A stretch of 64,000 bases of DNA, from contig NZ_BOOB01000007.1 of the NCBI RefSeq assembly GCF_016863015.1, positions 89,844-153,843 of the forward strand, given 5' to 3'. A program made the position numbers and the translations under genes. Each line of letters begins with the position of its first letter. Within the stretch, counting starts at the first letter, position 1. Origin of the DNA: Microbispora amethystogenes (lineage in GTDB: Bacteria; Actinomycetota; Actinomycetes; Streptosporangiales; Streptosporangiaceae). Shown here piece after piece: positions 26,106 to 34,283 of this stretch. A model generated the notes under the pieces. The model did no database searches and was not told where the DNA came from. It worked only from the letters and a program-made list of their open reading frames with translations.

Positions 26106-26903
26106 TCACTCGCCCTTCCAGACGGGAGGGCGCTTCTCCGCGAAGGCCGCGGCTCCCTCCATCGCGTCGGCGGAGGTGAAGACCGGGCCGATGATCTCGC
26201 CCTGCCTGCGGAACATCTCCTCCCGGGACCAGTCGGCCGACTCGACGACGACCCGCTTGGTCGCGGCGAGGGCCAGCGGCGCGTTCGCGGCGATCGTGCG
26301 GGCCAGTTCGAGCGCGCCGTGCAGGGCCTCGCCCGGGTACGTGACCCGGTTGACCAGCCCCAGCTCGTACAGCCGGGCGGCCGGGTAGTGCTCGCCGGTC
26401 AGCGCGATCTCCATCGCGACGTGGTACGGAATCCTGCGCGGCAGCCGCATGATCCCGCCCGCGGCGGCCACGAGCCCCCGCTTGGGCTCCGGCAGGCCGA
26501 ACTTGGCGTCCTCGGACGCGACGACGAGGTCGCAGGCGAGCGCCAGCTCGAACCCGCCGGCCAGCGCGTATCCCTCGACGGCCGCGATGATCGGCTTCTT
26601 CGGCGGCGCCTCGGTGATGCCGCCGAAGCCCCGGCCCTCGACCGTGGGCATGTCGCCGGTGAGGAAACCCTTCAGGTCCATGCCCGCCGAGAACGTGCCG
26701 CCCGCCCCGGTCAGGACGATCACCGACACCTCGGGACTGTCGTCGAACTCGTCGAGGGCGGCCGCGATGCCGCGCGCCACCGCGCCGTTGACGGCGTTCC
26801 TGGCCCTCGGCCGGTTGATGGTGACGACGGCGACCCCGCCGTCGACGATCTCGGCGAGCACCTCGTCCGGCGGGCCGGCCGCCCCTGAGTCAACCTCGGA
26901 CAA
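26106..26903 (-). CDS. Enoyl-CoA hydratase (crotonase family)
   Basis: A 265-residue crotonase-fold enzyme, probably hydrating 2-enoyl-CoA in fatty-acid or branched-chain degradation. The CoA-binding and oxyanion-hole segments are INRPRARNAVNG and AGGTFSAGMDLKGF. Both Glu positions of true hydratases are kept: AGGFELALACDLV and FGLPEPKRGL. The start is TTG 26903 with TGAGGTCAGG overlapping the upstream dehydrogenase stop, so the two genes are coupled. Crotonases are diverse and the exact substrate cannot be read from sequence. Confidence 0.9.
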   Translation of the reverse strand: MSEVDSGAAGPPDEVLAEIVDGGVAVVTINRPRARNAVNGAVARGIAAALDEFDDSPEVSVIVLTGAGGTFSAGMDLKGFLTGDMPTVEGRGFGGITEAPPKKPIIAAVEGYALAGGFELALACDLVVASEDAKFGLPEPKRGLVAAAGGIMRLPRRIPYHVAMEIALTGEHYPAARLYELGLVNRVTYPGEALHGALELARTIAANAPLALAATKRVVVESADWSREEMFRRQGEIIGPVFTSADAMEGAAAFAEKRPPVWKGE

Positions 26904-26910
26904 CCTGACC

Positions 26911-27690
26911 TCACTTGGGCTGGAAGCGGATGCCGCCGTCGAAGCGGATGACCTCGCCGTTCATGTAGTCGTTCTCGATCAGCGTGCGGACCAGGTGGGC
27001 GAACTCGGACGCCTTGCCCAGCCGCTTCGGGAACGCCACCGGCCCGATCAGCTTGGCCTTGAACGCCTCGGCGTCCTGGTCGCCGATCTTGCCGTAGATG
27101 GGGGTGTCGATGATGCCCGGCGCGATCGTCAGCACGCGGACGCCGACCACGGCGAGGTCGCGGGCGGCGGGCAGGGTCATGCCGATGATCCCGCCCTTGG
27201 ACGCGGAGTAGGCCACCTGGCCCGTCTGGCCCTCGATGCCGGCCACCGACGCGGTGTTGATCACGACCCCGCGGGCGCCGTCCTCGTCCACCGGCTCGGT
27301 CCTGGCCATGGCCGCCGCGCCGACGCGCATGAGGTTGAACGTGCCGATCAGGTTGACGTCGATCACCTTGCGGTAGGACGCCAGGTCGTGCGGAGAGCCG
27401 TCCCGCCCGACGGTGCGCTGGGCCCAGCCGATGCCCGCACTGCTGACCACGGCGCGCAGCGGCTTTCCGGTGGCGACCGCCGTCTCCACCGCGGCCTGCA
27501 CCGACGCCTCGTCGGACACGTCGGTGTGGGCGAACACGCCGCCGATCTCGTCGGCCAGCGCCTTGCCGCGCTCCGCGTTCAGGTCGGCCACGACCACGGT
27601 CGCGCCGACACGGGCCAGCTCGCGGGCCGTCGCCTCGCCGAGGCCGCTGGCGCCGCCCGAGATGATTGCTGCTGCTCCGTTCAGATCCAT
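26911..27690 (-). CDS. SDR dehydrogenase, 3-hydroxyacyl-CoA dehydrogenase type
   Basis: A short-chain dehydrogenase of 259 residues. The cofactor motif is ISGGASGLGEATAREL, the next strand ends VVVADLNAERG (an acidic residue favouring NAD), and the catalytic Ser and Tyr-Lys are in INTASVAGIEGQTGQVAYSASKGG. The overall pattern resembles 3-hydroxy-2-methylbutyryl-CoA dehydrogenase (HSD17B10 type) of isoleucine and fatty-acid breakdown, fitting the hydratase encoded seven bases downstream. The start is ATG 27690. Confidence 0.9.
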   Translation of the reverse strand: MDLNGAAAIISGGASGLGEATARELARVGATVVVADLNAERGKALADEIGGVFAHTDVSDEASVQAAVETAVATGKPLRAVVSSAGIGWAQRTVGRDGSPHDLASYRKVIDVNLIGTFNLMRVGAAAMARTEPVDEDGARGVVINTASVAGIEGQTGQVAYSASKGGIIGMTLPAARDLAVVGVRVLTIAPGIIDTPIYGKIGDQDAEAFKAKLIGPVAFPKRLGKASEFAHLVRTLIENDYMNGEVIRFDGGIRFQPK

Positions 27691-27723
27691 AGCCGGACCC
27701 TAACGCGACAACCGAATGAAGTT

Positions 27724-28068
27724 CTACTCGGGGTGACGCAAAATCGCGGTATCGACGTCCGGATAGACCTTGATCCGCCGGTCCAGCCCGGTCGTGCGCA
27801 GGATGCGGGCGACCGGCGGCTGCGGCGAGGCGAGGCTGACCCCGCCGCCCTCGCTCGTGGCGAGGCGCCAGGCCTCGATCAGCACGCTCAGGCCGCTGGA
27901 GTCCATGAACGACAGCTCGCCGAGGTCGAGCACGAGAGTCGGGCTGTCATTGGTTATGGCATCGCGCACCTCGTCGCGCAGGAACGGCGCCGTGAACAGG
28001 TCGAGTTCACCCTCGACGGCCACCACGACGGCGTTGGGGCGCGATTGGCGCGCGAGCCGCAGCTTCAT
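27724..28068 (-). CDS. STAS-domain anti-anti-sigma factor
   Basis: A 114-residue single-domain STAS protein of the RsbV/SpoIIAA kind, which frees a sigma factor by binding its anti-sigma kinase. The phosphorylatable Ser is in LSFMDSSGLSVLIEA, preceded by VVAVEGELDLFTAPFLRDEV. The start is ATG 28068 with GGAGGAGG seven bases upstream. It lies 38 bases downstream of the cbiO stop but the function is unrelated. The SpoIIE/HATPase protein at 12973-15198 is the kind of enzyme that acts on such proteins; a pairing is possible but unproven. Confidence 0.92.
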   Translation of the reverse strand: MKLRLARQSRPNAVVVAVEGELDLFTAPFLRDEVRDAITNDSPTLVLDLGELSFMDSSGLSVLIEAWRLATSEGGGVSLASPQPPVARILRTTGLDRRIKVYPDVDTAILRHPE

Positions 28069-28106
28069 CGTGAGACCTCCTCCGCTGCGCCCACTTTACT
28101 TATCCA

Positions 28107-28859
28107 TCACCCGGGGTGAGCCGGCACGGCGAAGCCGTACGGCAGTTCGAGCCGATGTTCGGCGAGCAGCCGCTCGTCGGCGAGCAGCGTGCGCGTGGGC
28201 CCGTCCGCGGCGATCACCCCCTCGGACATGACGAGCGACCGCTCGCACAACTCCAGCGCGTACGGCAGGTCGTGGGTGACCATGAGCACGGTCACGTCCA
28301 GGCTTCTGAGGATCTCGGCCAGCTCGCGGCGCGAGGCGGGGTCGAGGTTGGACGAGGGCTCGTCGAGCACGAGGATCTCCGGCTCCATCGCCAGCACGGT
28401 CGCCACGGCCACCCTGCGCCGCTGGCCGAAGGACAGGTGGTGCGGCGGCCGGTCGAGGGCGTCGAGCATGCCGACCCGCTCCAGCGCGTCGCGGACGCGG
28501 CGGTCGAGTTCGGCGCCGCGCAGGCCGAGGTTGGCCGGCCCGAACGCGACGTCCTCGCGGACGGTCGGCATGAAGAGCTGGTCGTCGGGATCCTGGAACA
28601 CCAGCCCGACCCGGCGGCGGATCTCCGGCAGCGTGCCGGCGCGCACCGGAAGGCCGCCCACCTCCACCGTGCCGTGCCCCGCGGTGAGGATGCCGTTGAG
28701 GTGCATGACCAGCGTGGTCTTGCCCGCGCCGTTCGGGCCGAGAAGGGCCACCCGCTCCCCCCGCCGGATCGTCAGGTCCACGCCGTACAGCGCCTGCGTC
28801 CCGTCGGGATAGGCGTACGCGAGCCTGCTCACCACGAGCGAGGGGCTGCCGGAGGTCAT
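28107..28859 (-). CDS. cbiO: Cobalt/nickel ECF transporter ATP-binding protein
   Basis: ATPase subunit (250 residues) of an energy-coupling-factor metal importer. Walker A LLGPNGAGKTTLV, Q-loop VFQDPDDQLF, signature LSFGQRRRVA, Walker B ILVLDEPSSNLDP and switch His in MVTHDLPYA are all intact. The ATG at 28859 overlaps the cbiQ stop (ATGA), indicating translational coupling, so the in-frame GTG four codons upstream is not used here. It works with CbiQ and CbiM encoded upstream. Confidence 0.93.
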   Translation of the reverse strand: MTSGSPSLVVSRLAYAYPDGTQALYGVDLTIRRGERVALLGPNGAGKTTLVMHLNGILTAGHGTVEVGGLPVRAGTLPEIRRRVGLVFQDPDDQLFMPTVREDVAFGPANLGLRGAELDRRVRDALERVGMLDALDRPPHHLSFGQRRRVAVATVLAMEPEILVLDEPSSNLDPASRRELAEILRSLDVTVLMVTHDLPYALELCERSLVMSEGVIAADGPTRTLLADERLLAEHRLELPYGFAVPAHPG

Positions 28860-29620
28860 GTGGTGCTCCACGCCAGTAGGGCCGTCGCCGCGGCGAGGCA
28901 GGGAAGGATAGCGGCCGTCCCCCAGTCTCGCCCAGACGCCGATATATCCCTAATCGTCGGCATCTCGCCGGTGTAGCCCCGGCTCAGCATGGCGAGGTGG
29001 ACCCGCTCCCCCCGCTCGTACGCCCGGATGAACAGGGCGCCCGCCGACTTCGCCAGCACCGGGGCCTGCCGCAGGTCACGGGCGACGAATCCGCGCGACT
29101 CGCGGGCGACCCGCATGCGCCGCATCTGGTCGAGGATCACGTCGAGGTAGCGCAGCATGAACGTCGCGATCTGCACGAGCAGCCGGGGCAGCCGCAGCCG
29201 TTCGGCGCCGAGCAGCATCATGCGGGGCTCGGTCGTGGCCGCGAGCAGGATCGAGGCGGCCACCCCCAGCGTCGCCTTGGCGAGGATGTTCCAGGCGGCC
29301 CACAGGCCGGGGAGGCTGAGCGACATCCCGAGCACCTGCACCCGCTCACCGGTGCCGATGACCGGGATCGCGAGGGCGAACAGCACGAACGGCACCTCGA
29401 TCACCATCCGCCGCGCGATCGCGCCCGCGGGCACCCGCGCGGCCACCGCGACCGCGGCCAGCAGCAGCGCGTGGACGGCGAACGCCCAGAAACGCTCGCG
29501 CGGCGTGGCGACCACGCACACCGCGAACGCCACGACCGCCACCAGCTTGCACTGGGGCGGCAGCCGGTGGACGGGCGTGTCGGCGGGCCGGTAGATCGGA
29601 TGATGGTGCCCGGCGCTCAT
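28856..29620 (-). CDS. cbiQ: Cobalt/nickel ECF transporter transmembrane protein
   Basis: T-component (254 residues) of the metal ECF transporter, with several membrane helices. The coupling motifs are MRVARESRGF (Ala-Arg-Gly type helix) and RGERVHLAMLSRGYTGEMP, which contact the ATPase. The N-terminus HRLPPQCKLVAVVAFAV is typical of CbiQ/NikQ. ATG 29620 overlaps the stop of a possible 66-residue upstream frame; no strong ribosome-binding site is seen. It is separated from cbiM by 215 bases, longer than usual in such operons. Confidence 0.92.
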   Translation of the reverse strand: MSAGHHHPIYRPADTPVHRLPPQCKLVAVVAFAVCVVATPRERFWAFAVHALLLAAVAVAARVPAGAIARRMVIEVPFVLFALAIPVIGTGERVQVLGMSLSLPGLWAAWNILAKATLGVAASILLAATTEPRMMLLGAERLRLPRLLVQIATFMLRYLDVILDQMRRMRVARESRGFVARDLRQAPVLAKSAGALFIRAYERGERVHLAMLSRGYTGEMPTIRDISASGRDWGTAAILPCLAAATALLAWSTT

Positions 29621-29835
29621 CCGGCGCCCATCACTGCGTGCCCGACTTGGCGCCTGAGTTCGCGCCTGAGTTCGCGCCCGACTTCACACTCGACTTCGCG
29701 CTCACACTGCCATGATGGCCGACCCGCCGCCGCCCTCCGCGCACCCGAGGGGCGGCGGGGCTCGTGGAGGAGCTCACGCGAGAGCTCGCAGGGTGCGGTG
29801 CTCGCGAGAGGGCTCACCGGACGCTGGAGCAGGGC

Positions 29836-30885
29836 TCACGGGGCCCCGGCGGGCGTCACGCCGCCGGTCAGCCGCCGGCGTCGCCGGACCGCGTAGAACA
29901 CCCCGCCGCCGGCCGCGACCGTCAGCGCGACGCCCGCGACCCCGGCCAGCCCGCCGGAGAGCCGCTGGTCGCTCAGGCCCTTCACGGAGTATCCGGCCAA
30001 CGGGGCGTCCTCCGCCGCGTGCGGCTTCTCCTGCGCGCTCAGCCCCTTGTCGGACGCCACCTTCTCCAGCCCGTCGGGGGCGCTGGAGGCGTAGAACGAC
30101 ACGACGCCGGCCAGCAGCACGGCCACGATCACGCCGCCCGCCAGGACCGGACGCAGGCCGATCCCCGCCGGGGGCGCCTCGGCGGGCCGCCCGCCGACCT
30201 CGACCTCCCCCTCGGCCGTACGCAGCACCAGCGGCGCGGCCGTCCCGCGCGCGCCGTAGACGAGGTCGGGCCGTACGGCCAGCACGCTGCTCACGGTGAG
30301 CGCGGTGATGAGGCCCTCCCCCAGGCCGATGAGCACGTGGACGCCGCCCATCGCGGCGGCCACCGTGCCCAGGTCGATCGGCGCGGTGCCGCCGAGCCAG
30401 AACAGGACCGTGAAGACGAGCGCCGCGGCGGGCACCGAGACCAGCGCGGCCAGGAACGACGCGGCCACCAGCGTGCCGCGCCCGCGTGGGCCGGTCCGGG
30501 TGACCAGCCGGAACACCGCCCAGCCGACGACCGAGGTGACGATCGCCATGAGCGTGATGTTGACCCCGAGGGCGGTCAGCCCGCCGTCGGCGAAGAAGAA
30601 CCCCTGGACGAGCAGCACGACCGCGACGCACAGCACGGCGGTGTACGGCCCGACGAGTATCGCGGCCAGCGCCCCGCCGAGCAGGTGGCCACTGGTGCCC
30701 GCGGCGACCGGGAAGTTGAGCATCTGCGCCGCGAAGACGAACGCGGCCACCAGGCCCGCCATGGGAGCGGTGCGGTCGTCGAGCTCCCGCCGGGCGCCCC
30801 GCAGGCACACGGCCACGCCGGCCGCCGCGAAGACGCCGGCGCCGACGGACACGGGAACGTCGAAAAACCCATCGGGTACGTGCAC
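29836..30885 (-). CDS. cbiM: Cobalt/nickel ECF transporter substrate-binding protein CbiM fused to PDGLE (CbiN-like) domain
   Basis: A 349-residue metal-binding S-component. With the start at GTG 30885 the protein begins Met-His-Val-Pro-Asp-Gly, matching the family, in which the free N-terminal Met-His coordinates the metal; an in-frame TTG two codons upstream would destroy this. SD-like AGAGGGG is eight bases before the GTG. The CbiM core (to about residue 200) carries NFPVAAGTSGHLLGG. A C-terminal PDGLE segment (SSAPDGLEKVASDKG) with flanking helices replaces a separate cbiN gene. A Nur-like nickel box lies 59 bases upstream, so nickel is the more likely cargo. Confidence 0.92.
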   Translation of the reverse strand: MHVPDGFFDVPVSVGAGVFAAAGVAVCLRGARRELDDRTAPMAGLVAAFVFAAQMLNFPVAAGTSGHLLGGALAAILVGPYTAVLCVAVVLLVQGFFFADGGLTALGVNITLMAIVTSVVGWAVFRLVTRTGPRGRGTLVAASFLAALVSVPAAALVFTVLFWLGGTAPIDLGTVAAAMGGVHVLIGLGEGLITALTVSSVLAVRPDLVYGARGTAAPLVLRTAEGEVEVGGRPAEAPPAGIGLRPVLAGGVIVAVLLAGVVSFYASSAPDGLEKVASDKGLSAQEKPHAAEDAPLAGYSVKGLSDQRLSGGLAGVAGVALTVAAGGGVFYAVRRRRRLTGGVTPAGAP

Positions 30886-30943
30886 GATCAAACCCCTCTG
30901 AAACGGGCGAATCTCGATCCCACTTTAGAGCACGGGGTTGTAG

Positions 30944-30960
30944 TTGCAACTAATTCGCAA
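30944..30960. promoter_or_regulatory. Nur-like (nickel-responsive Fur family) box
   Basis: TTGCAA-CTAAT-TCGCAA matches the Streptomyces Nur consensus (TTGCAA-N5-TTGCAA) with one mismatch. It overlaps the 12-bp palindrome TAGTTGCAACTA (30941-30952). It lies directly upstream of the cbiM-cbiQ-cbiO genes and abuts the end of the glycosyltransferase gene. Confidence 0.65.
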
Positions 30961-32955
30961 TTAGCGCCGACGCAGGGCCCGGACCGCCCGCTTGACCATG
31001 GTCAGCGGGGTGTCCACGCGCACCGACAGGCTGAGCCGCCGGTTGACCGCCGTCGCGTACGGCCTGGCCGTCCACCGCATCGGCCCCTGCCACCACCGCA
31101 TCGTCCGGGCGGGCGCGTCCATGGCGGCCACCTTGACCGGGAGGCGCACCGGCGGCCCGCCGAGGTCGAGTTCGAGGTAGGCGTCCCAGGTGCCGGGCCG
31201 CGGGACGTCCGTCTCGGCCGCGAATCCCTCGGGCGAGACGGCCGCGGCGCGCTCCCGGTGCTCCTGTCCCGATCCCCGCTCGCGCCACACCAGCTGCCGT
31301 ACGGCCGGGGCCGCGGGCTCCTCGCCGACCCGCACCCGCCCCTCGATCAGCAGCCGCCCGGCCCGCCGACGGGCCCGGGTCAGCCGTGCGGCGGCCGGGA
31401 CCCTGACCGCGTGTCCTCCGGCGTCGATCGACAGGTGTCCGAGCGACAAGGTGCCGTGCGACCGGGTGAGGAAGGGCGCCACGGCGACGCCGTTCACCAG
31501 GCGCGGGCCCGGGACGCCCACGTCCGGGTCGCGGCTGGAGCCGAACCGGGCCGGTCTGCGCACGCCCTCGCACTCGACGAACACGTGGACGTCCCACACG
31601 CCCGGGGGCAACGCGGTCACGTCGACCACGGTGGTGAAGGAGCCGGCGGCGTGGTGCGCGGGGAGCGCCCGTTCCTCCCCTGAGAGACGCTCACGCAGCA
31701 CCAGCCCCACGACCCCGCCCAAACCACCCCGGCCCGGCCCGGCGACGCCCGGAGCGGGGGCGCCCGGAGCGGGGGTGGAGGACGCGACGACGGCCGGCGT
31801 GGGGTCCGGTGGTGCGGATGCGAGGGCCTCGGGGGCGGGGGCGTCGGAGGCGGGGGCGTCGGAGGCGGGGGCGCCGTGGGCGGATGGTTCGGCCAGGCAG
31901 GCGTGCCCGCCGACCAGCAGGTGATCGCCGTGCCACGTGACGGCGGTCAGCCGATGGCGCAGCGGCGCGGCCTCGACCCGCGCGAGCCGCACGAGACGGG
32001 CGGTGTCGTCGAGCGCGGCGAGCCTGGCGGCGTCCATGTCGTCGAGGGCGGCGCGCACGCCGGGCGTCAGCCACTGGCCGCAGATGTCGGCCACCTCGAC
32101 GGCGATCTTCTCGCGGTCCGCCTCGTCCGCGGCCAGGAACGGCGCCCCCAGCCGGGCCAGCACGTCGCGGCGCAGATGCCGCAGGAGCAGCCGGTCGCGC
32201 AGCGCGCCGGGCGGCACGTGCCGTGCCATCACCTCGATCGGCGTGCGGACCAGCCGCAGCCGGGTCAGCGGGTCGGCCGCGCATCCCGGTACAACGCTCT
32301 CCGCTCCGGAGGGCTCTCCCACGGCTTCGGCCTGGTAGCAGTCGTGATCGGCCACCACCGAGACGACCCGGGCGTGGCAGTAGGCGTGCACGGTGAAGGT
32401 CATGTCCTCGCCGGTCCGCTGGGTCTCGTCGAAGCGGAGGGCGTGCCGTTCCAGGAAGGTCCGGCGGAAGAGCTTGAAGCAGGTCAGGTCGTCGTAGACG
32501 GCGGCTAAGGAGGCCCGGTCGGCGCTGTCCCGCAGCCCGTCGCGAGCGCCGGAGACCCGTCCCACGACGACGTCCGAGCCGTTCCGGTCGGCCGCGGCGA
32601 CCAGGGGCGCCAACGCGTCCGGCGCGAGACGGTCCCCGGCGTCGCAGAAGAAGACGTACCGCCCGGCCGCGCTGGCGAGCCCTCTGTTGCGGGCGCCGCC
32701 CGGGGTGCAGGGGTGGCGGTCGTGGATCACGGTGATCAGCCGCGGATGGCAGGCGGCGTAGAGGTCGAGCAGCTCACGGGTCCCGTCGCGGGACCCGCCG
32801 TCCACGACCACGATCTCCTTCGCGACGCGCTGGACCAGCAGCGAGGTGAGGCAGCGGTCGACGGACGCCCGGCAGTTGTACGCCGGGACGACGACGCTGA
32901 CGTCGATCCGCCCGTGGGGCCCCCGGCCGACGCGCCGGTCACTCTCCGTGTCCAT
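30961..32955 (-). CDS. Family 2 glycosyltransferase with long C-terminal region
   Basis: A 664-residue protein. Residues 15-230 are a GT-A fold: VSVVVPAYNCRASVDRCL, VVVDGGSRDGTRELL, the metal/nucleotide motif CDAGDRL, GGARNRGLASAAGRY, and an acidic acceptor-site segment RTGEDMTF. The C-terminal part (about 330-620) contains an Ala/Pro/Ser linker (ASDAPASDAPAPEAL type) and beta-rich domains, as in teichoic-acid-type transferases such as TarP/TarS. It probably modifies a cell-wall polymer or glycan; the acceptor is unknown. The start is ATG 32955 and the ribosome-binding site is weak. Confidence 0.88.
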   Translation of the reverse strand: MDTESDRRVGRGPHGRIDVSVVVPAYNCRASVDRCLTSLLVQRVAKEIVVVDGGSRDGTRELLDLYAACHPRLITVIHDRHPCTPGGARNRGLASAAGRYVFFCDAGDRLAPDALAPLVAAADRNGSDVVVGRVSGARDGLRDSADRASLAAVYDDLTCFKLFRRTFLERHALRFDETQRTGEDMTFTVHAYCHARVVSVVADHDCYQAEAVGEPSGAESVVPGCAADPLTRLRLVRTPIEVMARHVPPGALRDRLLLRHLRRDVLARLGAPFLAADEADREKIAVEVADICGQWLTPGVRAALDDMDAARLAALDDTARLVRLARVEAAPLRHRLTAVTWHGDHLLVGGHACLAEPSAHGAPASDAPASDAPAPEALASAPPDPTPAVVASSTPAPGAPAPGVAGPGRGGLGGVVGLVLRERLSGEERALPAHHAAGSFTTVVDVTALPPGVWDVHVFVECEGVRRPARFGSSRDPDVGVPGPRLVNGVAVAPFLTRSHGTLSLGHLSIDAGGHAVRVPAAARLTRARRRAGRLLIEGRVRVGEEPAAPAVRQLVWRERGSGQEHRERAAAVSPEGFAAETDVPRPGTWDAYLELDLGGPPVRLPVKVAAMDAPARTMRWWQGPMRWTARPYATAVNRRLSLSVRVDTPLTMVKRAVRALRRR

Positions 32956-33134
32956 CGCCTATCATTATGTGCCCCTGACCCTCGCGAACAGCGCCTGAAC
33001 CGTTCGACCGGCGCGTCACGCCTTGCCGGGGACGGAACCGCAGGATCAAGGAGGGGAACCGGCCGTCGATCTGCCGCCGGTCGCGGCATAGGTTGTCTGG
33101 AGTTCCAGCCAACTGACGGCAAAGGCAGGTCACT

Positions 33135-33356
33135 GTGACTCACGAGCTCAGTCACGAGCGGTTCGAGACCCTCAAGCGTGAATTCGACGCGATCGACCGC
33201 GACGGCGACGGCTTCATCACCGAGGCGGAGTTGCTCTCCTACTTCCCCGGCCTGCCGCCGGAGGCGATCGCCGCACTGGACCGGGTCGCCGACGTGGACG
33301 CCGACGGCCGGTTCTCGCTGGAGGAGTTCGTCCGCCTGGCCGGCGCCCGCGACTGA
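33135..33356 (+). CDS. Small EF-hand calcium-binding protein
   Basis: A 73-residue cytoplasmic protein with two EF-hands. Loop 1, DRDGDGFITEAE (21-32), is canonical with all oxygen ligands; loop 2, DVDADGRFSLEE (53-64), also fits. Such calsymin/calmodulin-like miniature sensors occur widely in actinomycetes and bind calcium, but their targets are mostly unknown. The start is GTG 33135; AAAGGCAGG lies upstream. Confidence 0.9.
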   Translation: MTHELSHERFETLKREFDAIDRDGDGFITEAELLSYFPGLPPEAIAALDRVADVDADGRFSLEEFVRLAGARD

Positions 33357-33374
33357 GACGCCAACATCAGGAAA

Positions 33375-33423
33375 TTGCGCGTTCCGCAAATTTGCCTTTT
33401 GCGCATCTTTGCGGGACGCGCAA
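33375..33423. promoter_or_regulatory. Two TTGCG-N5-CGCAA operator copies upstream of TetR
   Basis: TTGCGCGTTCCGCAA (33375-33389) and TTGCGGGACGCGCAA (33409-33423) are each 15-bp dyads, and together they form a larger inverted repeat of 16-bp arms with one mismatch. Start-to-start distance is 34 bp. They end 19 bases before the TetR GTG and are the probable autoregulatory operators. Confidence 0.75.
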
Positions 33424-33442
33424 GTAGTTGTATGGTGGTCCT

Positions 33443-34075
33443 GTGAGCGGGGATGACGGGCGCCCGGGGCTGCGCGAGCGCAAGAAGCAGGAGACGCGCA
33501 TCGCGCTGAGCTGGGCGGCGATCCGGCTCGTCGTGGAGCGCGGGCTGGAGAACGTCCGGGTGGAGGACATCGCCGCGGAGGCCGGCGTGGCTCCGCGCAC
33601 GTTCAACAACTACTTCTCCAGCAAGGGCGAGGCGATCGCCGCCAGGCACCTCGAACGCACCCGCATGATCGCGCAGGAGCTGCGCCGCCGCCCGGCGTCG
33701 GAGCCCCTGTGGGAGGCCATCACGAGCGCCGTGATCACCCAGCTCGCGATGGGTGCGGACTACGACGACCGGCGGCCGGACCAGCAGTGGCAGGCCGGCA
33801 TCCGGCTCATGATCAGCGAGCCCTCGCTGCAGGGCGAGATGCTCAGGGCGAGTGCCATCGCCGAGAACGAGCTGGCCGCCGCGATCGCCGAGCGGACCGG
33901 CACCGATGTCGACCACGACCTCTACCCACGCCTGGTGGCGGGCGCGGCGGGGGCCGCGATCAGGGTGGCGATGGACCAGTGGCTGCGGGCCTCCCCGCCG
34001 GTGCCTGTCCGGCCGCTGATCGAGGACGCGCTCGGCCGGCTCGCCGCCGGTCTGCCCGAACCCCGATCGTCGTAG
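33443..34075 (+). CDS. TetR-family transcriptional regulator
   Basis: A 210-residue repressor. The helix-turn-helix is in ALSWAAIRLVVERGLENV, RVEDIAAEAGVAPRTFNNYF and SSKGEAIAARH. The C-terminal half is all-helical and of the kind seen in mycofactocin/drug-type TetR regulators. GTG 33443 is preferred over an upstream TTG because GGTGG lies just before it and the family N-terminus is short. Two dyad operators lie directly upstream. The next gene on the same strand is a rifampicin-type monooxygenase, 208 bases downstream, the likely target. Confidence 0.9.
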   Translation: MSGDDGRPGLRERKKQETRIALSWAAIRLVVERGLENVRVEDIAAEAGVAPRTFNNYFSSKGEAIAARHLERTRMIAQELRRRPASEPLWEAITSAVITQLAMGADYDDRRPDQQWQAGIRLMISEPSLQGEMLRASAIAENELAAAIAERTGTDVDHDLYPRLVAGAAGAAIRVAMDQWLRASPPVPVRPLIEDALGRLAAGLPEPRSS

Positions 34076-34081
34076 TCGTCA

Positions 34082-34103
34082 CCGGCGGCCCGCGGGCCGC
34101 CGG
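34082..34103. terminator. Perfect 22-bp palindrome after TetR gene
   Basis: CCGGCGGCCCG followed immediately by its exact complement, starting six bases after the TetR stop. As RNA it would fold into a 9-bp stem with a four-base loop. It is probably a terminator or attenuator between the two genes. Confidence 0.55.
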
Positions 34104-34126
34104 ACCTCACCGATTCAGTTCCTGAG

Positions 34127-34138
34127 GAACGGCCGTTC
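34127..34138. promoter_or_regulatory. GAACGGCCGTTC palindrome upstream of monooxygenase
   Basis: A perfect 12-bp palindrome about 145 bases before the monooxygenase ATG. The half-site CGGCCGTTC recurs at about 34172-34180. It may be an operator or part of a folded leader. Confidence 0.4.
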
Positions 34139-34202
34139 TCCGTGTGACTGACGTGCCATGTCTTCGGCACGCGGCCGTTCGTTTCCTGATCCGCCCGACC
34201 GG

Positions 34203-34222
34203 GCACCGGCGTCTGCCGGTGC
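34203..34222 (+). repeat. Leader hairpin 1
   Basis: GCACCGGC (34203-34210), GTCT, GCCGGTGC (34215-34222): a perfect 8-bp stem and tetraloop in the leader before the monooxygenase gene. Confidence 0.6.
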
Positions 34223-34237
34223 CGCCGGTTGATTCGT

Positions 34238-34260
34238 CGTGCCCGGAATCTCCGGGCACG
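34238..34260 (+). repeat. Leader hairpin 2
   Basis: CGTGCCCGGA (34238-34247), three bases, TCCGGGCACG (34251-34260): a perfect 10-bp stem ending about ten bases before the AAGGAGG ribosome-binding site of the monooxygenase. It could influence translation initiation. Confidence 0.6.
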
Positions 34261-34283
34261 CCCGGAAACCAAGGAGGACCACC

